NCBI GenBank assembly: GCA_000499405.2
Contig: HG738138.1
Location: 4,204,368 to 4,268,367 of the forward strand
DNA from: Onchocerca volvulus
Taxonomy: Eukaryota; Nematoda; Chromadorea; Rhabditida; Onchocercidae
Direction: 5' to 3'
Length of the DNA stretch: 64,000 nucleotides
Under the pieces are notes generated by a model, which searched no databases, was not told the DNA's origin, and worked only from the letters and a program-made list of their open reading frames with translations. Position numbers and translations under genes: made by a program. Of the stretch, positions 51,201 through 64,000 are shown in pieces (positions within the stretch are counted from its first letter, which is position 1; every line of letters begins with the position of its first letter).

Positions 51201-54200
51201 TTTTATGAATTCTTTTTTACTGAATAAAAATTGATGGTAATAATTCAAGACTACAATTCGAAAACTTTAATGATGAGTCTCAAGTGGAAAGAATAAAAGA
51301 AATAAATAAACTGAGTTTTGCAATTCTTAAAAAATTCAGAACCGGAGAAAAAAATCGATGATTAATTTTGATGATCAAGGAGCAAATATAATTTCTTTGA
51401 AAAATAAAGACAGTAAGAGTAGGAATTTCGATGTGAAAGTAAATTATTATTTTTCGTTGTGTCTATTCGTAAATTTACAACAATAAATTTGATGAGAAAT
51501 GATCGGAAAAGAAAAGATAATGATGCTCAAATGTGCACTTTGTGTTTTTTAAGTCTAAGACTAAAGAGATTGGTAATGTTTGGAGAAAATATTGAATGAT
51601 GCGCATATTTTTTATTCGCTTTTTCGATTTTGAAAAATGAATGGAATTTAATTATAGCTTATTTTTTGCTGACAGATTCTGCTAGCCCAGTGTTGCTCTT
51701 ATGGATCGTATTTACGATTATTCTTTTGTATGACGAATGTCAATAGTATCAGCCTAATGAGTAATGTAATAGTTAATATTTCTAGATGAATGATGAAACA
51801 AAACATCCAAAGAGTTGATTTCATGTGAAAAATCTCTTGGAAACTTTTGATAATACTATCTACTGATAAACAGTTTTCTACTTATCTTGAAATATTTCCT
51901 TAATGAGCCAAATGGACAACACAAATTCTCAATGGATAATCTTGGAATTTATAGTAAACTCAATTTATTTCATCAAATCTAGAAATGAGACAAAAAACTA
52001 AAAGAATATAATGTACCTTTTTTTCTGTTCACAGAAAAGAGTTAGCAGAGGATATCAAGGTATAAAAACATTTAAACACATATATACATAACTGAATAAA
52101 TGGTTGCTTGATTTGTGCAAAAAATACATAAATACCAAATCTTCATTCATAATATGCTTAATTGGTCGATTTCTTGTGTTTCCTCAAAATATGTCTAATT
52201 TTCCCTCTTCTTGACAAAATAGATCACTTTATTGAAATGATCGTCACTTCGTTTACTTTCAATTCATGACGGATTTAAATTCAACTTAATATGCACTAAC
52301 GATGCAACAGTTTCGAACTGTAATGAGACAATCACTAAATTATTCAAGATGAATGGTTGTTGCTAAATTCCTCTTTTTAGAAAGATTGTCAATGATACAG
52401 AACTTAACACATGTAGGTCCATGTGTGCATCATTTCATGTGTTATTTGAAGAGCCAAAGTCTATTGTAACAATGAATCGAACTTTATGGGGGAGAATTCA
52501 TTGGACATTATTTCCAAATTTAAATGAACTGCATTTAGAGACTCATGTCATCACATATGCAACTATTTCAATCAAATTCAAGCTATCCTTAATTAACTTA
52601 TGAAAATTTCGGAAAACTATTCATCGATAAGAGATGAAAACGTTTTTTTTTTTTTGAAATTGTTGACTAGCAACCAATAAAATTGAAATAAAAGTAATCG
52701 TTTACAAAATCTTTCTGTTTTTTCACATAATCTTTTAGCATATATATTTGAGGAATGCTTTCGCTCTGAATGCGTGGAAACATTCTATATAACATTGTTG
52801 TTAAAAGAAAGATGAATTAGAATTAACTAATGTAAATGATTGTGTAGATGAAATTTTTCGATGTCATACATCTAACGATCTGTTCATTTCCGTCAGTTGT
52901 GAATATTGATGGACTGTGATTTGTATTTCATAACTTCCGCTGTTTTCGTTATTTCTTCTTCTGTTTGACTGCACTTTTAATGTTTGTTACTTGCTAGTTA
53001 GCTGCACAAATTTTGCATTCTTCTAAACATCTGACATTGGGATTCAATAGAGCTCTTGCAATCAAATTCATCAAAAAAGAGAGGACAACAATTTCAAGTA
53101 TGTCGTGGGCTACATCCTGGACTGTTCTTCATAACTTATATGAATCTGAAATTCTCATTTTCATATGAAACTTGAACTATCAAATATTTCACATGAAATA
53201 TTCAACAACTTTGAAATGAAGTCCTAAAATACTTTATTTAAAAATATCTGATCTAATTTAAATCACTTCAAGCATATTAATTTTAAAATATGATCAGCAG
53301 TCAAATAAATTTGCAGATCTGCAACGTTTATTTGTCAGCTATTGACAATTACCTTTCAGAATCCGCATGATTACGTTTCGAATAAATTCAGATTAAGATG
53401 CTCCAAATCGAAGACTTGCTTTGCATGGCGGCAAATGAAAAAAACCTCGTTATTTCGAAACATTGAACATTTCATGGTAATTTATTTTGTACTTTCGTCT
53501 CTCATTTTTTAATTTCTGATTTCTTCTCTGAATTGTATGCGATAGTGAAAATAGCAACATAAATAAAATTTTGTGGTTTCAAATAGTTTAGGGATCAATT
53601 GATCCAAGAAATCAACGTCATCACAGCGAGGGAAAGTTCTTCAAAAGACATTTATAGTTCTCAAATTTTTTTGTCAAGGCATGTTTATTTAGTTTTAAGT
53701 ACATGCCTAGGAATTCGGCAAGTTCTTAGGACATTATTTTAATACATATTCGCGCAGAAGAAATTATATCCTCCTCATTCAATGATATCTGGTCCATGAT
53801 ACCCCATGATATGGCATCGATTGAAAGAAGATGGAGCCGTTAAGCAAGTCATAATGCGTAGTTTATTATATTCAAATCGATGTATCATGTGCTGGTAAAT
53901 TTAAAATTTTTCCAAGTTCTTCGCTGAGCACAGCAATTTACGATTATTTGCAAAGTTCCACCTAAAGTGTGCAGATGACTATTGAGAGAAAATTACCCAG
54001 GTAGATTTTTACGAAGGCGTACCAGCAAAAACAAGAAGACAAGTCTTGGTCAATAAACTGAGAAGCTGTCCAAAGAAAATAGCAACAACTGTTGCTCGTA
54101 CCTAAACATGCAATTCCGGATTCAAAATGAGACTAGTGCACGCAAAAACAAATCGACAATTATAGAAGACAGGAAAAAGAAAATCCTTGGTCCTAGCCGC

Positions 54201-57200
54201 AACAAAACCTGCAAGGATCCCTAAAGAAATCGAAAAAAGGAGTCCAAACCGAAGCTCAGCTAAAAAAAGATCTTGTTCATTTTGTAGCAAGGCCATTAGG
54301 ATGACAAGTGTTGAGTCTAACCCACCGCGAAGCAACGGACGAAACGTTTGAGAAAAATCAGTGCATGCCTAAATTGTCTACAAAAGAGGTCATAATGGCA
54401 AAAAATTGACAGAGATCAAGGTATGTTTTCACTGCAAGGGATGACACAACTCAACGCTATGTGCTGATCATCACAAAGACCTCAAATCAGAAAATCGAAA
54501 GGAAGGAAGGATAATCAATCACCAATAATAAACAGCACATTAACGGATCAAGTATGACCAGGAACCCACAAGTTCCGAAAATTTAGACGAAAGCGCTGAC
54601 ATTATTTGATATCGGCTCGCGATTATCGCTTATTTCAACGACCATTCCATGAGATTTCAAGGAATAAAAAGACGAGAAATTGAGTGTTGCTTCATTTGGT
54701 AGTAAGACACCGAAGAAATGTTATTCAAAGAAGGCAGAAATTGGGGTAAAAATCGGAAGAAGGTCATCACTTGAGAGGTTAATTTTCTGGAGTACCTCAC
54801 GAAAAAACTGCAAGTGATGGAAATCGACGACAAAAATGTGCCTTCTATAATGAAAAGAAAGGAATTAGATGGAATAAAAGATTACTGGAAGCAACCCGAT
54901 ATTCGCATTGGCATCAAAGACTTTTTCAAGTTCATCAAATTGGACGGAGCAGAAGAACTGGAGGCAGGGTTCCTCTTGCTCCGAACAAAACTGGGCCCAA
55001 TGCTAGCCAGAAATGGTTATGTAAATAATATTCACAACAAGAATGCGATACCAGTTGAGAACAGGAGTAATATGAGGAGTTAATAAAGCGAGCCACAATA
55101 ACACTGATCAATTTTGGAACTTGGAGCTTATTGGTATCCAGGACACGGCCGAAGGAGACGATGACGAACAAGCTATCGAGCAATTTAAGAGAAGTGTAAC
55201 AAAACAATACGAAAGATACCAAGTTTGCTGACCTTGGAAGGAATCAAAAAATAAACTAAAAAGTCGTTATAGGATGTGTTTCGGAGGTCTCAAAACTTTG
55301 ATCAAAAGACTGCAGAACAATAAAGAGATAGTTCAACAATATGACGAAACAATTTGAAACGAACTGCAGTCGGAAATAATTGAAGAAGTTTTCCCAGAGA
55401 TAAATCAAGAAGGCATAATTTACTATTTACCTCATCACGAGGTTATTTCTCCCCACAAATTTATAACGAAACTCAGAATAGTCCATGAGTTTCTATGCAT
55501 CTCAAAGGAACCAAAAATTTGAACGAAGTTTTATACCACGGACCTATAATACTTCCGAATTTAATAGGAATATTACTACGTATCGAATGATGAGAAATGT
55601 AGTTATAGTAGACGTAGGGAGGGAATTTTTGCAACTGAAACTGCATCTCTTTGATAGGAACTGTTTATCAGATTCTTTTGATTAAAAGATATTAAACGTA
55701 ACGTGATGAAAACAATCGAAATGTTATCATTTTGAAAGGTTCGTTTTGGAGTTATCTCGTTTGCATTATCGGCAACACTCAATCATCAACTGCTGGAACT
55801 AATGGAAGCCAGATAGCGCTGGAAATCAGAAGAAATTTACATGTGGATAATTTCGCGAGTTCTTTCCAACGATGAGAACTTCAATAAAGCAATAGTCAAA
55901 AACGATCGATTCGAAGGATCATCAGCGAAAATTCTTGGCATCACCTGAATTAATGACAAAAACACATCGGAGTGAAGCTGAGACTATGGATCAAGCAAGA
56001 AGTCACCAGATGGAGTGTCTTGCAATTTATCGCTTTTAGGATTTCCGGTTCCCACGATGATCCAGTTCAAATTATTTCTCCAAAATTTGTGGAAAAAGTA
56101 ATTTGTGGGGAACAAGCTCTTGACCAAGACGATAAAGAAACACTGTAACCCCTCACAAAGAAATGGCCAACGGACGTTATCGAATTACTGAGGCTAACAA
56201 CAAACTTCTCAGAATAACGATAACTTCATGTTTTGACCGATGTCTCAAGGGTTGCATACCCAGCAATGATATAAATTTTAAACCAGCATTTCAACGGGAA
56301 AGAAATAGCATTATTTTTCAGTAAATCAAGACTCACTCGGATCAAAGTATAAGTGTATCACGACTGGAATTACTTGCAATATTCACTGGTGTGTGAGCCA
56401 CCAAATTTATTGTACAGCAATTGGATTTGGAAGAATACCAGTTATGATATGATCAGATTCGAAGTGCACATTGCACTAGATACAAAATCAATCGAAGCTA
56501 TAACTCAAATTAATACAGAATAGGTGGAGGAGATTCGAAAGGTTCTTATTCTTATTCCGATATATTCCAAGTAATTTTGATCAGGCTGATATCTCTACCA
56601 AAGATGTTTCTCCGCAAAGCTTAGAAATACAAGTTATGGTGGGAAAGATCATCGTGATTAAAGGAACCCGAAAATGGATGGCCTCAATGGGAATATCAGT
56701 TCACAGAAGAATATGAAGACGAGGAAGAAACGAAAAGGGAAGAACAGATCGTTGCAAAGGTCGCTATCCAAATAATTGAGGAAACAGTTCCTTCTCATAA
56801 ATGGAAGTCCGATTTAATAAATGGTCTAGATTGGTAAGAACCACCATATGGGCTCTCAAATTTATTAAACGAACTATAAAAGAAAAGATAGCGATGTCGT
56901 CCGAGGCGAAAAAATTGGCATGGTAAATAGTAAAAATTCAATCTATTTATTAAGACATAACGCAGTTACTGAATTTCTCATATGACGATAACACGAAGGG
57001 TTATATCATGCCGGAATTGCATATACTGTCCCAGAAATGAGGCGCAAATTTCGGATACCTAAGTAAAACATGGAAGTGAAACGCGTAATAAAGGTTGCAT
57101 GGGCTGCAAACAGCCAAACCAGTTATGCCGAACGAACTTTCCAAAAACAGATTTATAGAAAGTGATCAAAAACTTTCCCACAAATTGAAGTGAATTACCT

Positions 57201-58335
57201 TAACCTCCTTTCATCAAAATCGAAAATGAAGTAATCAGAAGATGGATTGCACTATTCACATGTTTTAGCACGAGAGCGCTTCACCTAGAAATAGTACAGA
57301 AGTTATCAGTTGAAAGTTTTTTTATATGTGTTAAGGAGATTTATATCACGACATGGCTATCAAGAATGAGTTTTGAGCGACAATATGAGCCAATTTCAAT
57401 TAGTTTTCAAGATCATGAAGGAATAATACACCTAGCTAAATGAATATGTGACAGGAAAGGAAATGACTTGGAAAGTATAACTCCGAGAATTCTTTGCAGT
57501 GGAGGATTCTACCAGCGATTGACAGGACTAATTAAGAAGGCTATGAGAACAGCTTCAAAAGTAAGCTATTATGGGAAAGAGAACATATTACGTTGATTGT
57601 GGAGATTGAAGATGTGTTGAACACGCGACTATTAACAAATGCAAACTTCGATGATTATAAGGTAATAAATCGATTTCATTCAGCTCACTGCTTCCTTAAT
57701 TATACCAATAACCGACGATCTAGACAAATCCAAACCAAGAAAAAAGTTCATAAAATATTGGATGGAAAGATTGAAAATATTCGATACATTTTGAGAAACA
57801 TGGAAACGAGAATATTTAACAAGCCTCAAGGAATGAACACAGAAGAAACACATAAATTCTAAAAACTCGAAGGATCGTATGCCAACAGCAGAAAAAATTG
57901 AATTGGTAGATAAATTAGAAATTCCTCGAGGTCTGTGGGAATTAGTAAAGATAAAGGAACTCAAAAAGGGTAAAGAGGTGTAGTAACAACTGGATTAATG
58001 AAGATGCCCAATGAGTAATACCTCACAAGGCCGATAAATATGTTGTACCCTCTCGAGGCCGATGAAACAATCAATATGGATGAAGAAAAGATGGAGATTG
58101 ACTCGTAAAGGCGTGAGGAAATACATGAAAGAATGAAGGAAATGACTACAGATTCACATGAAAATATAGCGTCAAGAACAAGGACTGTCGTAAGAAAAGG
58201 TGTGCGGCTAAAGACGACTCTGCCTAGTGGCATTTAGTTTTTCGGTCGGGAATGTCAGAAGATTCCGGAAGATGATTCAATTATCTAAGTTTGAAGTCAA
58301 GAAGTGCGACGATAGGTTCTAATGAATCAACAAGG

Positions 58336-58431
58336 ACAAACATGTTTATCACCAAAAGAAGAAACATATTTATTAACAAAGGATAAACATGTTTCCTGTC
58401 AAAACGATAAATATGTCTGTCGCCAAAAGCT
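58336..58431. repeat. four imperfect 24-bp tandem units
   Basis: Units start near 58336, 58360, 58383 and 58407, each with a variant of AAACATGTTT followed by ATCACCAAAAG-like sequence. The array lies between the end of the pol-like region and the next open frame of the retroelement. Confidence 0.7.
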
Positions 58432-58686
58432 CCAATTAACATGTAAACAAAGCGAGGTCGACCAATAAGAGGCGACAAATTGAAGATCAGGTAAGAAGGA
58501 GAAATCCGAAAGGATATGTAAGGTTCGGATTTTGGAGAAGAGTCACTTTTTCTACAAGTGCTCTCGAACAGTTTACTACAGGAGCTGAGCTACAAATTTT
58601 TACACTGACGCAACTACAGTTCTACAGTCCAGATCGACACGAACGACAATTTAGCGGTATACCACTATGTCATCGGATTTGTGACA

Positions 58687-58897
58687 TACGCACACAGGTT
58701 GTGCACATATTCCACCTGGCAAACTTAAAATGATGCAAGAGCAGATCAGTGAGAAGAATAGTAAAGCATATCAGAGACTGAACTGTGAGCGCCTGAAGAA
58801 ACGAATTCAACGTCAGATGAAGAAAGCGAACACCAGCAATTTGCTTAATGTCATATTTAAAGATTTGTGCGTGGAAATCTCATCCGAGGGAGGTTAA
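58687..58897 (+). pseudogene. open frame downstream of the integrase region, unassigned
   Basis: About 70 open codons, charged and Lys/Glu-rich (SEKNSKAYQRLNCERLKKRI), at the 3' end of the retroelement. It ends in TAA just before the (TA)n tract. It may be the remains of an extra 3' gene carried by some nematode BEL elements, or host DNA. The family is not recognised. Confidence 0.35.
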
Positions 58898-58957
58898 GAA
58901 ATTTGAAATTTTAATCCTTTTCATACGTTTCATAGAATCATTTTTCAAGTTACGAAA

Positions 58958-58960
<3 letters not shown>

Positions 58961-59012
<52 letters not shown>
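58961..59012. repeat. (TA)n microsatellite next to the assembly gap
   Basis: About 26 TA units ending 14 bases before the run of N. Such tracts often break assemblies. Confidence 0.95.
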
Positions 59013-59016
<4 letters not shown>

Positions 59017-59026
59017 GGGTACCAAT

Positions 59027-59816
59027 NNNNNNNNNNNNNNNNNNNNNNNNNNNNNNNNNNNNNNNNNNNNNNNNNNNNNNNNNNNNNNNNNNNNNNNNNN
59101 NNNNNNNNNNNNNNNNNNNNNNNNNNNNNNNNNNNNNNNNNNNNNNNNNNNNNNNNNNNNNNNNNNNNNNNNNNNNNNNNNNNNNNNNNNNNNNNNNNNN
59201 NNNNNNNNNNNNNNNNNNNNNNNNNNNNNNNNNNNNNNNNNNNNNNNNNNNNNNNNNNNNNNNNNNNNNNNNNNNNNNNNNNNNNNNNNNNNNNNNNNNN
59301 NNNNNNNNNNNNNNNNNNNNNNNNNNNNNNNNNNNNNNNNNNNNNNNNNNNNNNNNNNNNNNNNNNNNNNNNNNNNNNNNNNNNNNNNNNNNNNNNNNNN
59401 NNNNNNNNNNNNNNNNNNNNNNNNNNNNNNNNNNNNNNNNNNNNNNNNNNNNNNNNNNNNNNNNNNNNNNNNNNNNNNNNNNNNNNNNNNNNNNNNNNNN
59501 NNNNNNNNNNNNNNNNNNNNNNNNNNNNNNNNNNNNNNNNNNNNNNNNNNNNNNNNNNNNNNNNNNNNNNNNNNNNNNNNNNNNNNNNNNNNNNNNNNNN
59601 NNNNNNNNNNNNNNNNNNNNNNNNNNNNNNNNNNNNNNNNNNNNNNNNNNNNNNNNNNNNNNNNNNNNNNNNNNNNNNNNNNNNNNNNNNNNNNNNNNNN
59701 NNNNNNNNNNNNNNNNNNNNNNNNNNNNNNNNNNNNNNNNNNNNNNNNNNNNNNNNNNNNNNNNNNNNNNNNNNNNNNNNNNNNNNNNNNNNNNNNNNNN
59801 NNNNNNNNNNNNNNNN
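59027..59816. other. assembly gap, 790 N
   Basis: Undetermined bases. The open frames that run through it on both strands are artefacts of N. The missing DNA could include the 3' LTR of the BEL/Pao element. Confidence 1.
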
Positions 59817-61607
59817 GCATAAATTGAAAACCGAACTTTATTTCATCAGCGAACGTTTTCATTGTAAAACATGTTTTTTTATGCTTGAAATTGCAGTAGA
59901 AATTAATTGAAGGACCTGATGAAGCAGATTCTATTTCTTTAGTTAATTAGACTAAAGTTTTGAAATTTCAATATCAAAACAAGTTTACACAATAGCAGAT
60001 AGCTAATGAATAAATTAACATAAGTTCTTCCTACTTGGTCAAATTCTACAGCTAGAAACACACTGAAATATCAATAACATTTATATAAATCGGGAATTTT
60101 AATTTAAATTTCTTGAATGGTTTGAATATATTTTTATCAGTCTCAAACGAAATCAGTATGCTTTATGAAAATGTTGGTAATGAAGTATTTATTACACAGC
60201 AGTCTGTCAATAGTTAAAAAGTATTTTTTCTTTTTTTGCCACTGGAAATGTTTTTTCCAAGTTGCTTCAAATGCTGTTCCTCATTTAATTTTTCTCTTCT
60301 CTCCAAAGAATGCATTCCAAGCGTAAAATACTACTTGAATTAGATCATCAATATTTTCGTAAATTCACCCACACAATTCATGATATTCAGTTCTAATTTA
60401 TCTTTATGTAGAAATACAAAAGAGTGCTTTATATTGAATTTCGCATGAACTGATATGTATCGAGGCGTGAAATATTATGTTCTCTGGGTATTTGTATGCA
60501 TATCCAGCCTTGTAACATTTAATATCCAATAAGAATAATGAAATGTCTCATCATAATAACAAGAATAAATTCTGTACTTCAAATTATTGGAAGTTTTATG
60601 GTTTATTCTGACAAATGGAAAAGATCGAGAATAAAAAAGGAATAGTTCGATCAAAATGATAAATAGCATTTCGCATACGAAGCAGTACTAAGCAATAAAT
60701 CTTATTTTGATCAGAATATATCATTTTAACAAATGCTAAATTTTAAATTCAGGTGGAAGTGGACTGGTAGATAGATATACACATACACAGAGAGAGAGGC
60801 AAAGAGAAAGAGAAGGAAAGAAGGACAAGCATAGATAACGACGCGGACAAATTGATACACAAAATCATTAATTATTAAACATCAGTAATCAAACACCGTG
60901 GTGACAAATCGAAGGAACTAATGAATTAGCCAGATTTTGCAGACATTTAGAATCAGTTACTTCTGGAAATCAATCACAACTCGCTCAATACGATGTTAAA
61001 TATTACCAATGATTTAGGATCTGTATCAAATGAATCGTTACTTCCTTCGGTTTGTTAATAAAAATCATGAGAATGAAAGTACTAATAATAATAATAGGCT
61101 ATTTTAAACCAGAAAATACTGACAACAAACAGTATATTATTATACTGGATCACTTTATATGATACGTCAATGTATCTTCCTTATATTAGTAGAACGATAA
61201 AGAGATGTGTTTCGAATCTTTTTTTTTTTTTTCAAGCAGTAAATTATCGATCTTTCTAGCTGTTTTTTGCCTGTGATTCGAAAAATTTAGCACTTTGATG
61301 TCACATATCATCTTCGGAAATTAGTTTAATAATTTATTCTTTTTTTCCCTGAAAAAATTCCGAGTCTTGAATAAAACTGGAAACTTTTAAAATATTAAAA
61401 TGGACAGATATTTTATCGATAAACAGCTATGCTAATAGCGAAGTCCCAACTTTTAGCTTGTGATTTGCCTAGCAATTTTCATTTCAAAAGAGGGAAAGAG
61501 TAAAGCAGAATGAAGTATACATAAAAAAGAAATGGAACACCATTCAGAACTGTCATCATAAATCTTCGGCAAATTTCATTAACGCATCGGATTCGCCCTC
61601 ATAAATC

Positions 61608-61608
<1 letters not shown>

Positions 61609-61675
<67 letters not shown>
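61609..61675. repeat. T31-A5-T31 homopolymer pair
   Basis: Two T runs of 31 bases each flank exactly five A's. Confidence 0.95.
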
Positions 61676-61677
<2 letters not shown>

Positions 61678-62593
61678 AAACGAACCCCAGGTCATCAATC
61701 AATCTGGTTTTGGTGTAGACTGTTTTTTGAACTTGCGACAGAATGATATTTAATTAATGAGACCCTTCACATGTTAATTAACCTCCAAAAATGGATTAGC
61801 CAAGAATTAAGAAAGCACTAACAAGGATAAAAACTCTCTGTACTATTGGTGATGCTTACTTATTTCAGGTTATGGCATGAGTATTTAAATACCATAAAAT
61901 TGCTATTCTGAATCTTTTCAAAGGAAAGACTGAATGATTGTAATGCTTTGTGATTGTTTCTCACCCGAAAGTAGATAAATATCTTATCACTTAACATTGC
62001 CGATCAGTCGATGTTCCCTTGCAAACGAATCTAATAAAAGCAGTAATGATTTGCCTTCATATAACATTTAAAATCTATATTTATTAAATCCGTAAATTAA
62101 AATCAACAAAATTAAAATATGTCACCGAAGGCCACCAAACGTCTAATTTATTTACTTTCAATCAATTTTATTACTTCAACATTGATTAGATTAAAATAAA
62201 ATCAGTGACATCAACTACATTTTGGCACAGCAGGAGATACGCAATTACTATCTGCTTGATTTCTCTTAAGAGCGATTTTCACATAATACCAGATAATAAC
62301 AAATACAACTAATGATTCGGAATAATATATTGATAACTACTTTTATGCGCAGTAAACAATTTCATTTCTCGCAAATATAATATATATATGTCACAGCATG
62401 CAAAATGATACGGAAGTTCAAAGTCGGCTTTCCAAAATTTCTGAACAACAGTATATAACATTGCTAAAACTTCTTAGAATTTCGACGAATATTGAGAATT
62501 TTTTCTAAAAATTATTCCATGCAGTACAACAGTGTACAGTTATCCAGATATATTATCAGACAGCGTATTCCTGCGTTGAAATATAGACGACTG

Positions 62594-62893
62594 CTATAAT
62601 TTTGAAAATTTTTCAAAAATTTGACTTGGTACAAACCTTTTATCTGTTTGTATTGAAATACCGGGTGGTACAATTTGTTCGTGAAAATATTGGAGATGTC
62701 GACAAAATTTTGAATTTAGGGGATAGAAAACAGAAAGGGTTAGAATTTGATCCAAAGGACAACATTTATCATTCTTCGCAGTTCTGCTGAAATCATATTT
62801 AATGTTAAATGATTGATCATTGGGTAGATAATGATCATTATGCTGGGATAATTCAGACGGTAAAGTAATGAAAGTTGATCGAATACAGATCAT
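62594..62893 (-). other. unexplained 99-codon open frame
   Basis: ATG at 62893 reads to a stop at 62594-62596 on the minus strand, just downstream of a possible last exon at 62931-62993. It is long for chance in DNA this AT-rich and has four Cys in the C-terminal two thirds, but no recognisable motif. The opposite strand is also open (62602-62790), which weakens both. It could be 3' UTR of the right-edge candidate gene. Confidence 0.2.
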
Positions 62894-63124
62894 TAATCAA
62901 CATCAGCCGACAAATTTAAGTGCAAAGCATCTATGATGCGGATTTCTCACTTGATTTGTTGATGTTATTGCACAATAAGGGACCAACTACATCCTGAAAA
63001 TTCACTTCAGTTATTCATTCAGAACTTCATCCTGTAAGCTCAAATGTTAATTTTAGAACATGAAACAATGAATTAATATAGAATCTCGCAGTAAAACATG
63101 GAATAGAATCGTTAATCACCGCGG

Positions 63125-63578
63125 CTAATCACGCATAAACCTACAGCATATCCATTCACAAATGCCGCAAGCCCAAACACCTAATCGGGATAAACAGTGT
63201 CTGCTTATTATCTCACAAATTTTATGCAAGTTAAGATGTATTGGAAGTGTTAGCCTGTTAACATCAGAAAATCCGAATCAGCAACAGCACATCCAGCAAG
63301 TAGAGCTGACACTGGATATCTTTCCAGATTGACGCGCGAACATATCCGTAAATTTACCACCAGAAAACACACTGAAAACCATGTAACTCTTCTGATAATT
63401 CCACAGTAAAAAATTGTTCGCAGTCATTTTAATGATTAAACACGTCCAATGCACGTCTAAGAATCTGAAAAAGGTTTGGTTACAAGCTACAATGAACAAA
63501 AAGAAAGCAAAAACAGAAAGAGATTGTCAACAGCAGTTCACATTACTTTCCACACAGTCTATCCTATGCGATTTTGAA
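63125..63578 (-). CDS. tentative minus-strand exons of an unrecognised gene entering from the right edge
   Basis: Three segments join in one frame: 63578-63547 (contains SKSHRIDCVE), 63371-63263 (contains ERYPVSALLAGCAVADSDF) and 63200-63125 (contains HCLSRLGVWACG), ending TAG. Acceptors are GATGTTGACAG, TGGTTTTCAG and TAATAAGCAG; donors are GTAATG and GTTAAC. The middle segment is richer in G+C than its surroundings and reads like real protein. An alternative uses a donor at 63178 and a last exon 62993-62931 (DVVGPLLCNNINKSSEKSAS, stop). Another coding-like minus segment, EQIALYL onward, starts near 63750. The middle segment loosely recalls hydrophobic repeats of the PXMP4/TMEM135 membrane-protein family, but I cannot establish that. 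Exons further upstream would lie beyond base 64000. Confidence 0.3.
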
Positions 63579-64000
63579 CTGTCAACATCAAAGTCAAAAC
63601 GATAACAAACTTGAACCAATACCTTGATCTATCTTCTCTTACGTTGTAAATAACTATTGTCATACTACAAATCATACCATAAATTTTCCATATAACAAAA
63701 CCTAGGTAAAGCGCAATTTGTTCTGCTGTTCAAAATGTATAAATGAAAATTCAATTGAGATTTTCACACAAAGAGCAAATACATATATCACGATTAGCAT
63801 CCAAGTATTGGAACCTTCACAAATCACATATTTTACAATTGTCTAAACTTTTTCATTGAGACTAATGCTTGTTTCTAACTACGCATTTGATATCATTCAA
63901 AGGAGTAGTGATTGCCAAGAAAATTTGTTAACCAAATGATTAATCAAACTCGTTGTAAAATAAGTGAAGATCAAAGTAACACAAACGTTACCAAAAAGAA

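Larger units (their letters stand above)
41639..53899. other. 12-kb gene-poor region
   Basis: After the orphan gene's 3' end I find no supportable exon set on either strand. Bases 43320-43870 are richer in G+C and hold several overlapping short frames, none with splice logic or motifs. Homopolymers at 45194-45218 (A) and 46151-46184 (T), and a (CA)n tract at 48195-48287, are the main landmarks. Confidence 0.5.
53900..58897 (+). mobile_element. degenerate BEL/Pao LTR retrotransposon (gag-pol remnant)
   Basis: The parts appear in the order normal for BEL/Pao, broken by many stops and frameshifts. Zinc-knuckle-like cysteines lie at about 54270-54460 (CSFC, then CFHCKG with an in-frame TGA). An aspartic protease motif LFDIGS is at 54603-54620. 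The linker around 54814-55080 has DIRIGIKDFFKF and KLGPML. Reverse-transcriptase sequence follows from about 55140, with IIYYLPHHEVISP near 55418-55456 and FGV...LSATLNHQL near 55747. RNase H-like sequence is near 56220-56580. Integrase runs from about 56950 to 57870, with LYHAGIAYT, GCMGCK, FSTRALHLEIV and EIEDVLNTRLL. A C-terminal tail follows (PINMLYPLEADE, IASRTRTVVRKG). No pair of LTRs or target-site duplication was found, and the left limit is approximate. The element is certainly inactive as read. Confidence 0.9.
59817..62930. other. intergenic region right of the gap
   Basis: No gene recognised. The symmetrical T31-A5-T31 tract at 61609-61675 is the main landmark. A minus-strand 99-codon frame (62893-62594) is treated separately. 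Confidence 0.5.

Noticed and set aside
58848..59862. Open frames of 270-324 codons on both strands
   Set aside because: They are made almost wholly of N from the assembly gap.
1..64000. tRNA, rRNA, spliced-leader RNA or known nematode microRNA genes
   Set aside because: I looked by eye for the tRNA T-arm consensus, the SL1 sequence and several remembered microRNA sequences, and saw none; a covariance-model scan would be decisive.

Overview
The window is eukaryotic and most likely from a nematode, probably a spirurid/filarial-type species (inference). It is AT-rich, its genes are split by many short GT-AG introns ending in T-rich acceptors (TTTTCAG), and its best-conserved genes are animal genes that include a NET-family zinc-finger gene of the nematode tlp-1 type. 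A decayed BEL/Pao retrotransposon lies on the right. I saw no operon of prokaryotic type, CRISPR array, rRNA or tRNA. All exon models were made by eye from reading-frame continuity, splice-site sequence and remembered family motifs. No search was run.

Layout. 1-5.8 kb: the 3' part of a DCAF1 (VprBP) orthologue on +, 18 exons, 783 visible codons. 6.9-10.6 kb: a complete 13-exon TBC1D22-type Rab-GAP gene on -, convergent with DCAF1. 11.3-15.3 kb: a candidate unrecognised gene on +, four short exons with fully compatible phases, carrying a striking 111-bp hairpin in its first intron. 15.3-36.7 kb: a 21-kb gene-poor stretch with microsatellites and some GC-richer islands. 36.7-38.5 kb: the tlp-1/elbow/noc/ZNF503-703 orthologue on +, four exons, 364 residues. 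41.1-41.6 kb: a small two-exon orphan gene on + with a poly(A) signal. 41.7-53.9 kb: another gene-poor stretch. 53.9-58.9 kb: the BEL/Pao remnant on + (zinc knuckles, protease, reverse transcriptase, RNase H, integrase, all with stops and frameshifts), followed by a (TA)n tract and a 790-bp assembly gap. 59.8-62.9 kb: no gene seen. 63.1-63.6 kb: a tentative set of minus-strand exons running in from the right edge.

The recognised genes have unrelated roles: a CUL4-DDB1 ubiquitin-ligase receptor, a Golgi/endosome-type Rab GTPase-activating protein and a developmental transcription factor. Nothing suggests one pathway. The long empty flanks around tlp-1 are what one expects for a patterning gene with distant cis-regulatory DNA. 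The observations most worth following are the unrecognised four-exon gene with its intronic hairpin, the orphan two-exon gene, and the possible gene at the right edge.
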